A stretch of DNA of 64,000 bases from Candidatus Dormiibacterota bacterium. Its GTDB lineage: Bacteria > Chloroflexota > Dormibacteria > Dormibacterales > Dormibacteraceae. The position numbers and the translations under genes are program-made. This document shows, piece after piece, positions 54,913-64,000 of this stretch. The DNA lies in the NCBI GenBank assembly GCA_003139695.1, contig PLJM01000012.1, positions 1 through 64,000 of the forward strand, in the 5' to 3' direction. How positions within the stretch are numbered: position 1 is the first letter of the stretch; each line of letters opens with the position of its first letter. The notes below the pieces were generated by a model, which was not told the DNA's origin, did no database searches, and was given only the letters and a program-made list of their open reading frames with translations.

Positions 54913-55698
54913 CTACTTGATCAGCTGAGTTCGCAGCCGCATCGCCGCGACCGTCACGCCCAACACGCCCAGCGCCGCCAGGTAGGCGACGTCCACCAGC
55001 AACCCCGGGCCGATGGCGCCGGTGGTCAGGCCGCGGATGAGATCGATGCCGTGGTATAGCGGCGTCAGCTCGACCAGGAAACGCAGCACGGGCGGGTAAA
55101 CGGTGATCGGGAAGAAGGTCGCTGAAAAAAGGAACATCGGCTGCAGCGCGAGCTGGATGATGTCGAGGTCCTGCCACTGGCGAATGAAAGTCGTCACCGC
55201 GGCGCCAAGGGACGCGAAGGCGATGCCCACCAGTATCGCCGCAGGGATGGCGAGGATGGCCCACGGCGAGGTGATCAGGTGCAGCGCGAGCATGACCACA
55301 AGAAATCCGACTGAGTAGACGCTGCCGCGCGCGACGGCCCACAGCACCTCTCCAGCCGCCACGTCCTCGACCCCCACCGGGGTCGCGACCATGCCGTCGT
55401 AGAGCTTCACGTGGCGCAGCTTGTAAAACATGTTCATGGTCGTCTCGTAGATCGCGCCGTTCATCGCCGACGACGCCATGAGGGCCGGTGCCACGAACAC
55501 CGCGTAGCTCACCGTGTGGCCACCGCCCACGTCGATGGTTCGGATCAATGAGCCAATGCCAAAGCCGACGCCCAACAGGTAGAGCACGGGTTCAACGAAT
55601 CCCGCAGCCAGCACCTTCCAGAAATGAGGGAACAGCACGAGGTTTCGCTCGATGACATGGATCGATCGGGTCGGCATGCGCAAGGTGCGAATGCTCAC
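54913..55698 (-). CDS. ABC-2 type permease, NodJ-like, second copy
   Basis: A 261-residue permease with six helices: ERNLVLFPHFWKVLAAGFVEPVLYLLGVGFGIG, then APALMASSAMNGAIYETTMNMFYKLRHVKLYDGMVATPVGV, and the FFPITVYPPVLRFLVELTPLYHGIDLIRGL ending. The GTG start overlaps the stop of the first permease (GTGA). It probably forms a heterodimer with it. Confidence 0.92.
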   Translation of the reverse strand: MSIRTLRMPTRSIHVIERNLVLFPHFWKVLAAGFVEPVLYLLGVGFGIGSLIRTIDVGGGHTVSYAVFVAPALMASSAMNGAIYETTMNMFYKLRHVKLYDGMVATPVGVEDVAAGEVLWAVARGSVYSVGFLVVMLALHLITSPWAILAIPAAILVGIAFASLGAAVTTFIRQWQDLDIIQLALQPMFLFSATFFPITVYPPVLRFLVELTPLYHGIDLIRGLTTGAIGPGLLVDVAYLAALGVLGVTVAAMRLRTQLIK

Positions 55699-56476
55699 TT
55701 GATGAGCCTCCGCCGGAGCAATGGCAGAGCGATCACGCCTCCCGCCACTACATAGACGAGGAGGACGGCCAGGTGCAGTGCCGCCTCTGGCATCGCGATG
55801 GTGCCCAGGACGAGTCCGCGGCTCAAGGCCACGCCGTGAGCAAGGGGCGTGGCCCACGCCACTCCCTGCAGCACAAAAGGAAGGCGGCTGATCGGGAAGA
55901 ACGCGCCGCCGAATAGAAAGAGAGGAGTGATGACGAGACGGAAGACAGTTCCCATCACGCTGTCGTTCTTCTGCGTCGACGTGAAAGCGATCAGCGGCGT
56001 GGCAAACGCCAGGCCGCTCAGCGTCGCAGCTGGAATCGCTAGCAGGGACTCGGGCGTGTGGGCCACGCCGAACGCCGCCATCACGATCCAGAAGATCGTG
56101 GCGACCATCAGCATGCGCAGGGTGACCCAGGCCACCTCGCCGATCACCACGTCGCGGACCTTCAGTGGTGTCGCAAGCATCGCTTCGTAGATGCGATCCC
56201 ACAGGATCTTTCCGAGGATCGGGTACGTGCACTCGAATGCGGCGGTCTGCATGGTCGTCGCCGCGAGCAAGCCGGGGGCGAGAAAGTCGATATAGGGCAC
56301 GCCTCCGACCCCACCCGAGCTGCGGTTGACGAGGCTGCCGAGCCCCAACCCCATCGAGGCGATGAAGAAGAGCGGGGTGAAGAACGAGACGGTCAGCGAT
56401 CCCCGCCACTGGCGCCGGAACACGAGCGCGTTGTGCTCGACCACCCGCGCGGCGCCCGCCGGGATAACGGTTGCCA

Positions 56477-56477
<1 letters not shown>
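55695..56477 (-). CDS. ABC-2 type permease, NodJ-like, first copy
   Basis: A 260-residue permease of the same type: VEHNALVFRRQWRGSLTVSFFTPLFFIASMGLGLG, then APGLLAATTMQTAAFECTYPILGKILWDRIYEAMLATPLKV. It is a distant paralog of the next gene, with shared spacing of helices. The start shares one base with the ATPase stop (TGATG). Confidence 0.92.
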
Positions 56478-57412
<935 letters not shown>

Positions 57413-57490
57413 AGGTCGGCCTAGCAATATAGAGCCAGGCCGATTCCCCTGAGCTAGGGGAGGTTTGCGGAGTCCAGTCTGTCTTGGGCT

Positions 57491-57520
57491 TGACACGTGA
57501 CCATATGGTCACGTATAGTT
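57491..57520 (+). promoter_or_regulatory. Promoter with 20-bp palindromic operator
   Basis: TTGACA (57491-57496), 18 bp, then TATAGT (57515-57520). The spacer is filled by ACGTGACCATATGGTCACGT (57496-57515), a perfect 20-bp palindrome. The ArsR-type gene starts at 57528, so autoregulation is expected. Confidence 0.8.
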
Positions 57521-57527
57521 TCGCCTT

Positions 57528-58307
57528 ATGGACGAGGTTTTCAGGGCGATGGCGGATCCCACGAGGAGGGCCCTCCTCGATGAGCTTTTCCGCCAGGACG
57601 GGCAGACTTTGAGCGCGCTCGGGGCGCGGTTTTCGATGACGCGCTTCGGCGTGATGAAGCACCTCAAGCTGCTGGAGGAGGCCGGTTTGGTCGTGACCAA
57701 GCGTCGGGGCCGCGAAAAGCTCCATTTCCTGAACCCAGTCCCCATCCGGCTCGTCCTTGACAGGTGGGTCAGCAAGTACGCCGAGCCCTGGGTCGCGTCG
57801 TTGAGCGACCTGAAGACCACATTGGAGGCAAGCATGGAAAAGGTTTTCGAGATCTACATCAAGACCACCCCGGAACGTCTGTGGCAGGCGATCACGGATC
57901 CCGTGATGCGAAGCAAGTACCACTTCGGAGTCGGGATCAAGTCCGACTTCAAGCCCGGCTCGCGCTACGAGCAGCGCCATCAGAATGGCCCAGACCTGCT
58001 AGGCGAGGGCGAGAACCTCGAGGTCGACCCGCCACACCGGCTGGTCCAGAGCATGAGGGCGCTGTGGGGCGACGACGTCAAGGCAGAAGGAACGTCGCGG
58101 GTCACCTGGGAGATTCACCCCGTCGGCGACTCCTGCTACCTGAAAGTTACGCACGACCAGCTCCGCGAGGGAGCCAACAACCAGCTATACGGCGGCTGGC
58201 CGATGATCCTATCCGGCCTGAAGACGCTGCTCGAGACCGGCGAGCTGCTGACCACGCCAGGCTCGCAGATGTACGCCAACCCGGCTGCGGGCAAGAGGGG
58301 CCGCTGA
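57528..58307 (+). CDS. ArsR-family regulator fused to an AHSA1/SRPBCC domain
   Basis: A 259-residue fusion. Residues 1-95 are an ArsR winged helix (FRAMADPTRRALLDELFRQDGQTLSALGARFSMTRFGVMKHLKLLEEAGLVVTKRRGREKLHFL) without obvious metal Cys. Residues 103-245 are an AHSA1/START-like domain (VFEIYIKTTPERLWQAITDPVMRSKYHFG to GGWPMILSGLKTLLETGE). The second domain may sense a hydrophobic ligand. The two are usually separate neighbouring genes; here they are one protein. The mRNA leader is very short. Confidence 0.9.
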   Translation: MDEVFRAMADPTRRALLDELFRQDGQTLSALGARFSMTRFGVMKHLKLLEEAGLVVTKRRGREKLHFLNPVPIRLVLDRWVSKYAEPWVASLSDLKTTLEASMEKVFEIYIKTTPERLWQAITDPVMRSKYHFGVGIKSDFKPGSRYEQRHQNGPDLLGEGENLEVDPPHRLVQSMRALWGDDVKAEGTSRVTWEIHPVGDSCYLKVTHDQLREGANNQLYGGWPMILSGLKTLLETGELLTTPGSQMYANPAAGKRGR

Positions 58308-58388
58308 CCGACACCTTCGATGGAGAGGCCGGGCCCGCGCTCGGCCTCCCCCCTCCCTCCCTGCAGGGGCCTTCCATCTATATAAGCG

Positions 58389-58412
58389 AATAATCGTTTA
58401 TTATCCTATACT
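58389..58412 (+). promoter_or_regulatory. AT-rich inverted repeat and -10 box of the Fic gene
   Basis: AATAA-TCGT-TTATT (58389-58402) is an inverted repeat directly before TATACT (58407-58412). The ATG at 58420 is only 7 bp after that box, so the transcript is probably leaderless and the repeat a repressor site. Confidence 0.5.
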
Positions 58413-58419
58413 GCTGGCC

Positions 58420-59517
58420 ATGGCCCTCTTCGCCACCCCTCCCAAGTCCTCCGCGATCCTTCGGCGCCTGGAGGAGCTCGATGAGCTGCGTCGCTATCTG
58501 GCCCATGACCTGGGCGACTCGGCGCAGCCCTGGACTGGCGCGCTACGCCGGCTGGCCGCAGCGGAAGCCACTGTCGGCTCGACCTCGATTGAGGGTTATG
58601 GCGCCAGCCTCGAGGACACGGTCGAGATCCTTGCCGGGCGCCATCCCGCCGGCGCCTCCGACGAGACGCAACGAATCATCGCCGCCTACGCCCAGGCGAT
58701 GGACAGGGTCGCCGTACTCGCGGACGACACGCGCTTTCGGTGGTCGGCGCAGACCATGCTCGACCTGCACTTCCTGGTTTGCCACCCCCAGCCCCAAGCC
58801 GGCCCGGGCCGCTTGCGCGAGGGCAGCGTGATAGTCACTCGTGGATTGGGACGGGATCCCTACCGTCCACCGCACTCGAGCGACGTGCCCGCACTGGTCG
58901 GCGAGGTGGCTACATGGCTCGACAAGGGCGACCTCGCCCGGTACCCAGTCGTCCGCGCCGCGATGGCCCACCTGAACCTCGTGTCTATCCACCCGTTTCG
59001 CGATGGCAACGGAAGGCTGGCGCGCATCGTCCAATCATTGGTGCTGGCGAAGGAGGGTTTGCTCCGCCCTGAGCTGGTATCGATCGAGCCGTACCTCGGG
59101 CGGCACACGCGCGAGTACTACACAGTGCTCGAGGCGGTTCAGGGGCCTTCATTCGATCCTGACCGTGACGCATCGGCGTGGGTCGAGTTCTGCATCGAGG
59201 CACATGTCTTCGAGGCGGTGGAGCGGCGTCGCTGGCTGGAGATCGCGAACGCGCGGCACGATTTCTGCGAGCACCTGGCGCGCGATCAGGGCTATCCGGA
59301 GCGATTGGTCGGCGCCCTCGACCAAGCGCTGCTCGGGTTGCCGATAACCAACGCCGACCACCGGCGCGAGGCAAACATCGCGAGCCCGACGGCGACCCAG
59401 GACCTGCAGCGCCTGCGTCATGACGGATGGCTCGACCAGGAGGGCGGCGGCCGTTCGCTCCGATACGTCGCAAGCAGAAAATTGCAGGAGCGATGGGCAT
59501 CGTCTCGCTCAGGTTGA
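58420..59517 (+). CDS. Fic-domain AMP transferase, class II
   Basis: A 365-residue Fic protein. The catalytic motif HPFRDGNGRLAR is at 191-202. The inhibitory helix motif (S/T)xxxE(G/N) is present before it as S54-TSI-E58-G59, so it is a class II (N-terminally autoinhibited) enzyme. The C-terminal part (about 270-360) looks like a winged helix (ANIASPTATQDLQRLRHDGWLDQEGGGRSLRYV). It would transfer AMP to a protein target or itself and may also bind its own promoter. There is no toxin-antitoxin partner next to it. Confidence 0.92.
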   Translation: MALFATPPKSSAILRRLEELDELRRYLAHDLGDSAQPWTGALRRLAAAEATVGSTSIEGYGASLEDTVEILAGRHPAGASDETQRIIAAYAQAMDRVAVLADDTRFRWSAQTMLDLHFLVCHPQPQAGPGRLREGSVIVTRGLGRDPYRPPHSSDVPALVGEVATWLDKGDLARYPVVRAAMAHLNLVSIHPFRDGNGRLARIVQSLVLAKEGLLRPELVSIEPYLGRHTREYYTVLEAVQGPSFDPDRDASAWVEFCIEAHVFEAVERRRWLEIANARHDFCEHLARDQGYPERLVGALDQALLGLPITNADHRREANIASPTATQDLQRLRHDGWLDQEGGGRSLRYVASRKLQERWASSRSG

Positions 59518-59561
59518 ATGGATAACACAGGGATACGCACAACACTCGTTCGAAAAGCAGC

Positions 59562-60203
59562 TCACAGCAGCTGGCTGATGAATGTTTCCGTGAGCCAGGC
59601 CTGAAAGCGCTTCGGGGACCAACCTCGACGGTGGACCAGCATGTAGTACATCCCCGGACCCAGCAGCCAGACGATGTCTGCGGCGGCTGCCGGCTCAAGG
59701 CCCTTTTTGAGCCTGCCCTTACGCATGAGGTCGGCGATTACGTTGGCAGCACCTTGGCGATGCTGCGCGAGATGCGATTCCCAAAGCGCGCGAGCATCTG
59801 GGTCAACCCCGGCTGCACCTCTCAACGCCTCATGGATGCCGGCCATCCGACCGTCCATCTCGGTCACCATCTCGGCGTAAAGCGCCAGGTACTTTCGAGG
59901 ATTGCGCTCTGCGCGGATTGCCTTGGATCGTGGCCGCTCGGGTAGGGGCACTGGCTCGTCGTCACCGACGATCGCCACATCAAGCGCCGTCTTCAGCAGT
60001 TTGGGTTTGCCACCCACTGACGTGAACACGGTCGCGCGGCTGACGCCGGCGGCGGCCGCAATGTCGTCGATGGAGGTTGCGGCGTACCCGTGCTCGGAGA
60101 ACAAGCGACCGGCGGCGGCGATCACAGCCTCTCGAGTCGACTGCGCCTGGGCCCCGCGCAAGGTCGATTGGTAGGTCCGCTTGACTTCCGGTCCAGCTTT
60201 CAT
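59562..60203 (-). CDS. TetR-family transcriptional regulator
   Basis: A 213-residue regulator. The HTH is REAVIAAAGRLFSEHGYAATSIDDIAAAAGVSRATVFTSVGGKPKLLKTAL. The C-terminal ligand domain is not typed. It is divergent from the SnoaL/NmrA pair, with two matching operators in the 47-bp gap, so it likely represses both itself and that pair. Confidence 0.9.
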   Translation of the reverse strand: MKAGPEVKRTYQSTLRGAQAQSTREAVIAAAGRLFSEHGYAATSIDDIAAAAGVSRATVFTSVGGKPKLLKTALDVAIVGDDEPVPLPERPRSKAIRAERNPRKYLALYAEMVTEMDGRMAGIHEALRGAAGVDPDARALWESHLAQHRQGAANVIADLMRKGRLKKGLEPAAAADIVWLLGPGMYYMLVHRRGWSPKRFQAWLTETFISQLL

Positions 60204-60204
60204 C

Positions 60205-60239
60205 AGACTCTTAGTCTAACGACCAGACCTACAGTCTGG
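60205..60239. promoter_or_regulatory. Twin TetR operators
   Basis: AGAC-N5-GTCT occurs twice, at 60205-60217 and 60225-60237, exactly 20 bp apart. The second is part of a longer perfect repeat, CCAGAC-CTACA-GTCTGG (60223-60239). They lie on one helix face between divergent genes. Confidence 0.78.
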
Positions 60240-60250
60240 CGTATTGAGAG

Positions 60251-60679
60251 GTGGCAAGCGTGGACATTCGTACATCATCCGGCCTGGCGGTGGCTGGTCG
60301 CCTTCGTGACGCCACCAACCTTCACGACCTCGAAGCGCTGGTCGGGTGCTTTGCCCCGGACTTCGTGAACGAGACTCCGGCCCACCCCGCCCGCTCATTT
60401 CGAGGTCGCGACCAGGTCCGGAAGAATTGGGCCCAGATCTTTGCCGCCGTTCCCAATCTCGAAACGGAGATCATTGATTCGGCAAGCAGCGGGGACACCG
60501 TCTGGACCGAATGGGAGATGCGCGGCACGCGACTCGACGGCGCCCACCATCTCATGCGCGGTGTGTCTGTCTTCAAAGTCGGCGATGACGTGTTCACGTC
60601 GGTGCGGTTCTACCTGGAGCCCGTGGAGCAGGGCGGCATCGGAATCGACGGCGCAGTGCAATCAGGGCTCGGGCGATGA
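60251..60679 (+). CDS. SnoaL/NTF2-like protein
   Basis: A 142-residue SnoaL-like alpha+beta barrel: DATNLHDLEALVGCFAPDFVNETPAHPARSFRGRDQVRKNW, then GDTVWTEWEMRGTRLDG and GVSVFKVGDDVFTSVRFYLEPV. Family members are enzymes or ligand-binding proteins. It overlaps the NmrA-like gene by 4 bp. GTG start. Confidence 0.88.
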   Translation: MASVDIRTSSGLAVAGRLRDATNLHDLEALVGCFAPDFVNETPAHPARSFRGRDQVRKNWAQIFAAVPNLETEIIDSASSGDTVWTEWEMRGTRLDGAHHLMRGVSVFKVGDDVFTSVRFYLEPVEQGGIGIDGAVQSGLGR

Positions 60680-61566
60680 TCCTCCTGGCGGGCGGGACCG
60701 GTCATCTTGGGAGCGCACTGGTCCAGAGGCTGACGGCTCGCGGCATGGGCGTTCGCGTACTAAGCCGAAACCCATCTCGAGCGCGCGCTTCGGTCCGGGA
60801 AGGCGTTGAGATCGTGACTGGGGACGTTCGCGTTGCGGCTTCCCTGACTGACGCCCTGGCCGGCGTTGAAACCGTGATCTCAGCGGTGACCGGCTTTGGC
60901 CCCGGTGGTGATGGACCTCGAAAGGTCGACCTCGAGGGCAATGCCAACTTGATTGGTGCCGCAACGGCCGCCGGCGTCAAGCACTTCATCCTGATCTCCA
61001 TCCACGGCGCCGCCGCCAACCATGCGATGGAGCTGTATCGAGCGAAGTTCATGGCCGAGGAGCGGCTTCGGGCGAGCGGGCTCGAGTGGACGATCATCCG
61101 GCCGACCGTGTTCATGGAACTGTGGGCCGGCATCATCGGCGACCCGCTGCTCAAGACCGGGACGGCCACGGTATTCGGGCGGGGCGGAAATGCGATCAAC
61201 TTTGTTTCCGTTCAAGATGTGGCTCGCTTCATCGAGCGAGCGATCGTCGACCCAACTTTGCGTGGCAGAACCCTGGACGTTGGCGGGCCGCAAAACCTGA
61301 GCGTGAACGGGTTGGTCGAGATCATCGCCGAGAGCAATGGCCGGCAGGCGAAGGCCCGTCACATCCCAGTGGCGGCCCTGCGCTTGGGTGCATTCGCGTT
61401 ACGCCCGTTCAGGCCCGACATCGCCGGCCTCCTCCAAGCCGCCGTGTTGATGGACACCACGGACATGCGCTTCGACTCAGCCAGGGTCGCGGCCAACCCT
61501 CAAGTTGGCGCTACACAAGTGGCGGAGATCGTGCCCCCAAAGATCAGCATTCCGATCACTGCGTGA
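60676..61566 (+). CDS. NmrA-like NAD(P)-binding protein (atypical SDR)
   Basis: A 296-residue protein with the nucleotide motif LLAGGTGHLGSALVQRL at 3-19 and VLSRNPSRAR after strand 2. HFILISIHGAAANHAMELYRAKFMAEERLRASGLEWTIIRPTVFME is the usual core of NmrA-like atypical SDRs. It may be a quinone or NADPH-dependent reductase, or a redox sensor. It is coupled to the SnoaL gene and controlled by the TetR sites. Confidence 0.9.
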   Translation: MILLAGGTGHLGSALVQRLTARGMGVRVLSRNPSRARASVREGVEIVTGDVRVAASLTDALAGVETVISAVTGFGPGGDGPRKVDLEGNANLIGAATAAGVKHFILISIHGAAANHAMELYRAKFMAEERLRASGLEWTIIRPTVFMELWAGIIGDPLLKTGTATVFGRGGNAINFVSVQDVARFIERAIVDPTLRGRTLDVGGPQNLSVNGLVEIIAESNGRQAKARHIPVAALRLGAFALRPFRPDIAGLLQAAVLMDTTDMRFDSARVAANPQVGATQVAEIVPPKISIPITA

Positions 61567-61591
61567 GCGCGGCGGCTAGACGCACATAAGA

Positions 61592-61613
61592 GGGGCGGCC
61601 GGCGGGCCGCCCC
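61592..61613 (+). terminator. GC-rich hairpin after the NmrA gene
   Basis: GGGGCGGCC (61592-61600) pairs with GGCCGCCCC (61605-61613), a 9-bp stem with a 4-nt loop. A short CCTTG follows rather than a T run. Confidence 0.55.
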
Positions 61614-61681
61614 CCTTGATCAGGGCTAGGCAATCGGCCCATAAAGCACTACGGGCCTCGGTGACAACGGGCAACTCGGAG

Positions 61682-62257
61682 CTAGGTTCGGGCGACGGTC
61701 CTCAACGCCCCGAGCTGGGTTGTCGCCTCGCCGAAATGGACACGGATATGCGACACGCACGGACGGGCCAGGAACTGCCAACCCGGTAGGCCGTCGAGGT
61801 CCTCGAGCTCCTCCCAAACCTGCGGAGTCATGTATTCGGGCTTCGCGGAATGGCGCACCTTCAGGTCGACTTTTGTCGAAAGATCCTCGTTGTCAACGGC
61901 CGCCAACCATGCAACCGTGTTCTGCCGAAGGGCATCGAGGTAGGCCGACACTCTCCTTCGGGGCACGTCCCTCGCGACGGTATCAGCCGCGTCTCGAGAT
62001 GCTCCCGCACCAAAAACAGCGTCCGGGACTTTCAGGTCTTGCCACTCAGCCCCATCGGCCAGCTCGGGCGCCCCACGCATGACGCAATTGACCGCCCAAT
62101 CGATGGTGCGGGCGCAGTGCCACACGGTGAATCCAACGAGATTCGCCGTCGGAAACGATCGTGCCCGCCACTCGTCGTCAGAGGTGCCCTGAGCGAGCTC
62201 GCTCAAGATGTTGAACGAGCCGTTCACCTGGAACTGAAGTAAGCCCTTGGCGTCCAC
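61682..62257 (-). CDS. DinB-like protein
   Basis: A 191-residue helical-bundle protein of the DinB/YfiT type: LLQFQVNGSFNILSELAQGTSDDEW, then VGFTVWHCARTIDWAVN with the first His, and ARPCVSHIRVHFGEATTQLGALR with later His residues. These are the expected metal ligands of the family. Some members are mycothiol- or bacillithiol-linked transferases; most are unassigned. Confidence 0.82.
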   Translation of the reverse strand: MDAKGLLQFQVNGSFNILSELAQGTSDDEWRARSFPTANLVGFTVWHCARTIDWAVNCVMRGAPELADGAEWQDLKVPDAVFGAGASRDAADTVARDVPRRRVSAYLDALRQNTVAWLAAVDNEDLSTKVDLKVRHSAKPEYMTPQVWEELEDLDGLPGWQFLARPCVSHIRVHFGEATTQLGALRTVART

Positions 62258-62428
62258 CGATACTCCTCCCTTGTTTTACGACGGTGGGACAGCACCACAC
62301 TCCGCACGTATGGCACCAGCCCACACAGTGACAGCAGCACAGTAATGGACAAGACGGCTCCTACCAACCAGCAAACATCAGGACGGTCGCCTGAGCTAGC
62401 CCACCACACGTTGGCGAAAACAGTAGCT
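62258..62428. other. Intergenic region with no supported gene
   Basis: It holds the leader of the DinB-like gene. A 96-residue open frame on the minus strand crosses it and has one hydrophobic stretch, but it overlaps both neighbours and has no ribosome site, so it is not called. Confidence 0.5.
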
Positions 62429-63949
62429 TCAGCCTGAGGCGCATTGTCCAGGTGGATTGGTGGACCGGAAAGTTGGCCAGGGCGCGCCATCGACCGCGAC
62501 GTAGCCCCCTGCATCGAGGTCGTTCTGCCAGAAGGGCAGCTGACTCACGGCGACCACCAGGTCCGCGCAGCCACCCCTGAGGCTCTTGCTAACGTCTTCG
62601 ACTTCCGAGGTCACTATGCAGGACGAGTCGCAGACAGTTATGTAACGCGTGGCAGGCAGCAGACCGCTCTCGACATAGAGCCATGGCCGGCCGCCGAGCA
62701 CCAGCAGGCGATCGCTGCTCGAGGCTGCCAGGTGCTGCAGCAACACGGTCTCCGCGTCCTGCTGGCCCACTTCGTTAAACCATTGCTCATATTGGCTTTT
62801 GGTCCTCGCTCCCGAAACGAAGGCCAACCAGTTGCCGTAGTAGGCCGGTAGATCCCAATAGGCGAAGTTGTGGCGGAGAGGTATCTGTGGAGTCCGCGAC
62901 TCCATAACCGCCGTTTGCTGAGAGGGGAGGATCAGGACGGCCTCCGCGAAGATCACCAACGCAAGGGCCGCCTGCGGAGCGAGGTGCCAGCGCCAGCGAA
63001 ATCCAGCTACCCGAAGAGCGATGGCGAAAGCGAGCACCGGGGCCGCCTCATGAAAGAAGTGCGTGTATTCGAGCGGGGTCAAGCTGGACCCGGCCAGACT
63101 CGCGGGCAACCAAACGGCAAGCAGACGGCCCCGCTCCGACTTCGCCCGTATCAGGCAGATCACGCTGATCACGCCCAGCACTGCCAGCCGAAGAAACATC
63201 GGCGCAAAAGTGCCGCCATTGCCATTCAGTGCGTATGTGTGGTCGGACGCCAGAACAGTATTGATGTAAGCCGGAAGCGAACCTTGGACCCAGAGCGCAA
63301 GCAAGGCGGCTACAAGCGTCGCTGCGGCTCCCGCCCCTGCGACCACAAGCCGCACGACCTTCCTGCCGTTGCTCAACAGGGGGATGAGCAACGCAAGGCT
63401 GTCGACTGCGAACGAGGGGCGCATCACGACCGCAACGCCGACCAGCACGCCGGAGGCGAAGATCAGCGGCCAGCGGCGGCTGAAAGCAAGGCGAAGGCTG
63501 GCCAGGAAAAAGGGGAGGGCGGCGATCTCGACGTTGAGAAGGTCGCCGTCCAACGTCGGGATGGAGAGGACGAAACCGGTCAACGCACCCGCCAACGCCG
63601 CGGGCCGCAGCGGCATGAACCGCACGCTGATGACAAAAGTCAGCACAGCTGTCGCGACGACGAACAGGGCCCCCACAATCTGGGTGACAAAGTGGTGCTC
63701 GCGCGCGCCGAGCGCGATCATCCCTTCGTAAAGCCAATAGATGCCCGGGGGTTGGAGATCGTAGGCGCGGGCATAAAGCGGGAGACCCTTCGATGCGGCC
63801 CAAGCGACAGTCGTGAAGACGCCCTCGTCGAAGTACCAGCGAGGCTCGGTCAGGCTCGGAAGGCGGAAGAGAATCGTGCCAACGGCGATGCCGATGAGGA
63901 TCAGCGCCACGTTCCTTCGACGATGCGGTTCGGCGTTGACGGCGTTCAT
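62429..63949 (-). CDS. GT-C membrane glycosyltransferase, ArnT/PMT-like
   Basis: A 506-residue protein with about ten or eleven helices in the first 350 residues and a C-terminal outside domain (about 370-506). RWYFDEGVFTTVAWAASKGLPLYARAYDLQPPGIYWLYEG carries the first-loop Asp-Glu of GT-C enzymes that use polyprenyl-phosphate sugars. The acceptor is unknown. The start at 63949 is 51 bp from the window edge. Confidence 0.85.
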   Translation of the reverse strand: MNAVNAEPHRRRNVALILIGIAVGTILFRLPSLTEPRWYFDEGVFTTVAWAASKGLPLYARAYDLQPPGIYWLYEGMIALGAREHHFVTQIVGALFVVATAVLTFVISVRFMPLRPAALAGALTGFVLSIPTLDGDLLNVEIAALPFFLASLRLAFSRRWPLIFASGVLVGVAVVMRPSFAVDSLALLIPLLSNGRKVVRLVVAGAGAAATLVAALLALWVQGSLPAYINTVLASDHTYALNGNGGTFAPMFLRLAVLGVISVICLIRAKSERGRLLAVWLPASLAGSSLTPLEYTHFFHEAAPVLAFAIALRVAGFRWRWHLAPQAALALVIFAEAVLILPSQQTAVMESRTPQIPLRHNFAYWDLPAYYGNWLAFVSGARTKSQYEQWFNEVGQQDAETVLLQHLAASSSDRLLVLGGRPWLYVESGLLPATRYITVCDSSCIVTSEVEDVSKSLRGGCADLVVAVSQLPFWQNDLDAGGYVAVDGAPWPTFRSTNPPGQCASG

Positions 63950-64000
63950 TTGGAGCTCACGAGCTTACTAGGGTCCGGAGACCCGTCATCGGTCAGATGT

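Noticed and set aside
62224-62514. 96-residue minus-strand frame with one hydrophobic segment
   Set aside because: It overlaps both the DinB-like gene and the glycosyltransferase gene and lacks a ribosome site.

Overview
The window is high-GC, gene-dense DNA with short intergenic gaps and many 4-bp start/stop overlaps. GTG and TTG starts are frequent. The gene set points to an aerobic soil-type bacterium of the Actinobacteriota, Chloroflexota or Dormibacterota kind: a form I aerobic CO dehydrogenase, a caa3-type oxidase, a DUF222/HNH gene relic, DrrAB-like transporters and a SARP-like regulator. The phylum is inferred from gene content only; there is no rRNA in the window.

Layout. 0-0.5 kb: 3' part of a DUF222/HNH gene with a frameshift. 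0.5-5.2 kb: coxM-coxS-coxL and an XdhC/CoxI-type maturation factor fused to a YHS domain, all on the minus strand, behind a good sigma-70-like promoter and a hairpin/U-run leader. 5.3-10.3 kb: class III aminotransferase, an HTH regulator coupled to a polytopic membrane protein, and lactate permease. 10.4-17.6 kb: minus-strand cytochrome oxidase locus (SCO chaperone, extra cupredoxin, subunits II, I and III, CtaG, CtaB, TlpA-like thioredoxin). 17.6-21.3 kb: small XRE regulator, a FrnE/DsbA-like oxidoreductase whose first active-site Cys codon is TGA (predicted selenocysteine), two tandem SpoIIAA/STAS-like paralogs and two unknown genes. 21.3-24.6 kb: TetR and a DrrAB-type exporter with clear operators, tRNA-Ala(GGC), and a dienelactone hydrolase. 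24.6-30.7 kb: DEAD-box helicase, YceI, MarR, DMT exporter, PaiB-like protein and a secreted HEVAEW protein. 30.8-38.8 kb: class III nucleotide cyclase, penicillin-acylase-type Ntn hydrolase, a SARP/ECF sigma/beta-propeller anti-sigma-like operon, DUF1059 and YCII proteins. 38.9-54.9 kb: amine and polyamine catabolism (APC permease, dimethylglycine-dehydrogenase-like enzyme, choline-kinase-like protein, GabT, PatD, PotA/D/B/C importer, GSA-aminomutase-like aminotransferase, PuuB-like FAD oxidase). 54.9-57.4 kb: NodIJ/DrrAB-like exporter with two permeases. 57.5-64 kb: ArsR-AHSA1 fusion, Fic protein, TetR with a SnoaL/NmrA pair, DinB-like protein and a GT-C membrane glycosyltransferase.

How the genes work together. 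CO dehydrogenase would feed electrons from CO into a respiratory chain ending in the nearby aa3-type oxidase, a persistence energy source that fits a starved soil organism. Lactate permease and the amine cluster supply organic carbon and nitrogen. The amine cluster reads as putrescine import, then transamination, then 4-aminobutyraldehyde, then GABA, then succinate semialdehyde; no succinate-semialdehyde dehydrogenase is present in the window.

The most remarkable item is the FrnE-like gene at 17957-18592. It has one in-frame TGA exactly where the first Cys of the C-P-W-C motif belongs. A 7-bp stem with a 5-nt loop starting GGTC begins 14 nt after that TGA, and its loop begins 21 nt after it, as expected of a bacterial SECIS element. 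Conventional gene calling would cut this protein at residue 69.
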